Position numbers and translations under genes: made by a program. Under the pieces are notes generated by a model. It searched no databases and was not told the origin of the DNA. It saw only the letters and a list, made by a program, of their open reading frames with translations. A stretch of DNA of 8,382 nt from Proteobacteria bacterium UBA4575 (GTDB lineage Bacteria > Pseudomonadota > Gammaproteobacteria > UBA4575): the NCBI GenBank assembly GCA_002386945.1, contig DGKH01000058.1:1-8382 (forward strand), in the 5' to 3' direction. Shown in pieces: positions 7,130-8,382 of this stretch (position 1 is its first letter; each line of letters begins with the position of its first letter).

Positions 7130-7272
7130 ACTCTTACTTCCCTTAAAAATTAACTAGGCAGACAGCCAGACAACATCCATGGCCGACCAGTGAAGGCTTA
7201 TACTTCAGTGGGCTTCTCTGAAAAAGAAGATATATTTCGACAGCAGGTTCACAACACAGCAACCGTGATGAC
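7130..7272 (-). other. 143-bp intergenic region between tyrA and aroA
   Basis: This non-coding gap holds the aroA ribosome binding site and possibly an aroA promoter. TTGTGA (7249-7254) and TATCTT (7227-7232) are spaced 16 bp apart on the minus strand, a weak match to a sigma-70 promoter. Short inverted repeats (TGAAG/CTTCA at 7191-7207 and CTTCT/AGAAG at 7213-7229) could form small hairpins, but neither has a T-run, so I see no terminator. A tiny ATG frame of eight codons (7154-7180) has no ribosome binding site and no run of Phe, Tyr or Trp codons to suggest an attenuator leader peptide. Confidence 0.3.
7139..7146 (-). promoter_or_regulatory. Strong ribosome binding site for the TTG start of aroA
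   Basis: TTAAGGGA on the minus strand lies 9 nt before the TTG at 7127-7129. With an in-frame TAG immediately upstream (7154-7156), it fixes the aroA start as TTG. The only other in-frame start-like codon after that stop is an ATT at 7148-7150, which lies upstream of this site. Confidence 0.75.
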
Positions 7273-8142
7273 TTAGTTCTTATACTGATCACGTGCCGTC
7301 TTCGCCGCACGAAACATAGTCTCTAGGGCATCACCATCGGCTGTGTCTAAATTTGATTTCAGTTCGCTCAACTGCTCTTCAAAAAGATTAATTGCGCGTA
7401 ACAAGGCATCTTTATTGGCCAAACAAATACCACGCCAAAGCGCTGGGTCACTGGATGCAATCCGTGAGAAATCAGCAAAGCCACCGGCTGCATAGCGAAA
7501 GATCTCTTGGCTATCATGCTTTTGCATCAAACAGCGCACTAAAGAAAAGGCTAAGGCATGAGGCAAATGACTGGTTGCCGCCAAAATCTCATCATGTTCA
7601 TGCGGGGATAACTCTTCTACTTCAGCCCCGACTTGTTGCCAAAGCTGACTCACAATAGCAGTACTCTTGGTACGCGTTTTTTCGGTCGGTGTGAGGATCA
7701 CTCGGCGCCCTTGAAACAAATCACTCAGTGCTGCTGCTAGACCACTTTGCTCACGGCCGGCAATGGGATGCCCTGGAACAAAACAACTACTCTGCTCCGG
7801 ACTTAACACAGTTGCCAGATCATCCAACACACTTTGTTTGGTACTACCGACATCTGTGATCGCAAGACAATGCTGGAACCATGGCTTGATCTCTGCAAAC
7901 ACAGTGCGCATAGCTGCAACTGGCACCGCCACTACTGCAACCTGTGGAATATCACTTAGCTCACCAACTGAGGTATAGCCCTGATCGATCAGCCCTGAAC
8001 TTTTTGCTGAGCGCAGCGTATCCGCATCACGATCAATCGCGATTAGTTTCAGACTGGGATTTGCACTGCGCAGAGCGGCAGCTAGAGAACCACCAATCAG
8101 GCCCAAACCGATAACACATAGGGAATCAATTTTTACTGACAT
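7273..8142 (-). CDS. tyrA: Prephenate (cyclohexadienyl) dehydrogenase
   Basis: TyrA oxidatively decarboxylates prephenate to 4-hydroxyphenylpyruvate (or arogenate to tyrosine) with NAD(P)+. The 289-aa protein starts with a Rossmann dinucleotide motif VIGLGLIGGSLA (10-21). D37 in LIAIDRDAD after the second strand suggests NAD+ preference. Next come AVPVAAM, ITDVGSTK (95-102), the active-site segment FVPGHPIAGREQSG (121-134, H125), SHLPHALAFSLV (191-202) and DFSRIASSDP with R227, the expected prephenate-binding arginine. No chorismate mutase or C-terminal ACT domain is present, so this is the monofunctional type. It has the length of the TyrA half of the Pseudomonas TyrA-AroA fusion, but ends in a TAA and is followed by a 143-bp gap. 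Its ATG is preceded by AGGA 10 nt upstream, overlapping the pheA stop, and the genes are only 12 bp apart. Prephenate versus arogenate preference cannot be read from the sequence. Confidence 0.95.
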   Translation of the reverse strand: MSVKIDSLCVIGLGLIGGSLAAALRSANPSLKLIAIDRDADTLRSAKSSGLIDQGYTSVGELSDIPQVAVVAVPVAAMRTVFAEIKPWFQHCLAITDVGSTKQSVLDDLATVLSPEQSSCFVPGHPIAGREQSGLAAALSDLFQGRRVILTPTEKTRTKSTAIVSQLWQQVGAEVEELSPHEHDEILAATSHLPHALAFSLVRCLMQKHDSQEIFRYAAGGFADFSRIASSDPALWRGICLANKDALLRAINLFEEQLSELKSNLDTADGDALETMFRAAKTARDQYKN

Positions 8143-8152
8143 AGCTATCGAG

Positions 8153-8156
8153 TCCT
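8153..8156 (-). promoter_or_regulatory. Ribosome binding site of tyrA overlapping the pheA stop codon
   Basis: AGGA on the minus strand, 10 nt before the tyrA ATG, shares bases with the pheA TAG (8155-8157). A ribosome finishing pheA would uncover it, suggesting coupled translation of the two genes. Confidence 0.55.
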
Positions 8157-8382
8157 AACGCAAAGCCTGCGGATATGAACCTAATACTTTGACCAAGTCA
8201 GCATTTCCAGACAATGCCGCTAAGGCATTCGCTAATTGCTGATCACTGACGTGGCCCTGTAGGTCTAAAAAGAAAACATACTCCCAATTCATACCACGTG
8301 ATGGACGTGATTCAATACGAGACAGGCTCACATTATTATCTGCTAGCGTGGCTAGCATCTGCGCTAAAGAACCTGGCTTATT
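8155..8382 (-). CDS. pheA: Chorismate mutase/prephenate dehydratase (P-protein), C-terminal ACT domain only
   Basis: Only the last 75 residues are in the window; the gene continues past the right edge. They form the phenylalanine-binding ACT regulatory domain of PheA. The segment starts NKPGSLAQML, matching the GALV-type Phe-binding loop, and contains SRIESRPSRGMNWEYVFFLD, which holds the ESRP motif essential for feedback inhibition in E. coli PheA. It ends KVLGSYPQALR, the usual close of the domain. The enzyme normally converts chorismate via prephenate to phenylpyruvate and is inhibited by phenylalanine. The mutase and dehydratase domains cannot be seen, so whether it is the bifunctional form is assumed from the family. 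The ATG at 8358 is internal, because the open frame continues upstream of it. tyrA follows after 12 bp with no hisC between them. Confidence 0.93.
   Translation of the reverse strand, partial: NKPGSLAQMLATLADNNVSLSRIESRPSRGMNWEYVFFLDLQGHVSDQQLANALAALSGNADLVKVLGSYPQALR

Noticed and set aside
7154..7180. Eight-codon frame (MDVVWLSA) in front of aroA as a leader peptide
   Set aside because: It has no ribosome binding site, no run of Phe/Tyr/Trp codons and no following terminator-antiterminator hairpins.
5541..7978. Plus- and minus-strand open frames inside cmk, aroA and tyrA
   Set aside because: They overlap conserved genes completely and their proteins look like random composition.

Overview
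The window looks like chromosomal housekeeping DNA from a gammaproteobacterium, most likely of the Pseudomonadales/Cellvibrionales type. On the minus strand the order is pheA (3' end) - tyrA - aroA - cmk - rpsA - ihfB - pyrF - comEA-like - galU. This is the 'aromatic amino acid / ribosomal protein S1' supraoperon familiar from Pseudomonas and its relatives. Taxonomy rests on gene order and protein resemblance only. A finer placement cannot be made from the sequence by eye.

Layout. At 1-880, on the plus strand, lies the 3' part of an RgpF-like polysaccharide gene. It is visibly AT-richer than the rest and its frame runs off the left edge. It converges on galU (884-1762 or 1795, minus) with only 3 bp between the stop codons. 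A clear rho-independent terminator (1833-1870, minus) separates galU from the upstream cluster. At 1895-2170 is a small secreted helix-hairpin-helix protein of the ComEA type, and at 2277-2999 pyrF. Then come ihfB (3045-3356), rpsA (3397-5067), cmk (5149-5835), aroA (5828-7129), tyrA (7273-8142) and the ACT-domain end of pheA (8155 to the right edge).

How the genes fit together. PheA and TyrA are the competing branches from chorismate/prephenate to phenylalanine and tyrosine. AroA makes the chorismate precursor EPSP. Cmk and PyrF serve pyrimidine nucleotide metabolism, RpsA is ribosomal protein S1 and IhfB is one half of the DNA-bending protein IHF. GalU makes UDP-glucose and fits the polysaccharide locus that begins at the left edge.

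Points of interest are modest. Several starts are non-ATG (aroA TTG, cmk GTG or TTG). The rpsA start has no Shine-Dalgarno sequence and an AU-rich leader. tyrA and aroA are separate genes with a 143-bp gap, whereas Pseudomonas has them fused. hisC is missing between pheA and tyrA, and lapA/lapB are missing between ihfB and pyrF. The AroA is of the Pseudomonas/class II-like type but keeps the Gly of a normal glyphosate-sensitive loop. I saw no mobile element, CRISPR array, tRNA/rRNA, toxin-antitoxin or defence genes, and no convincing undescribed system.
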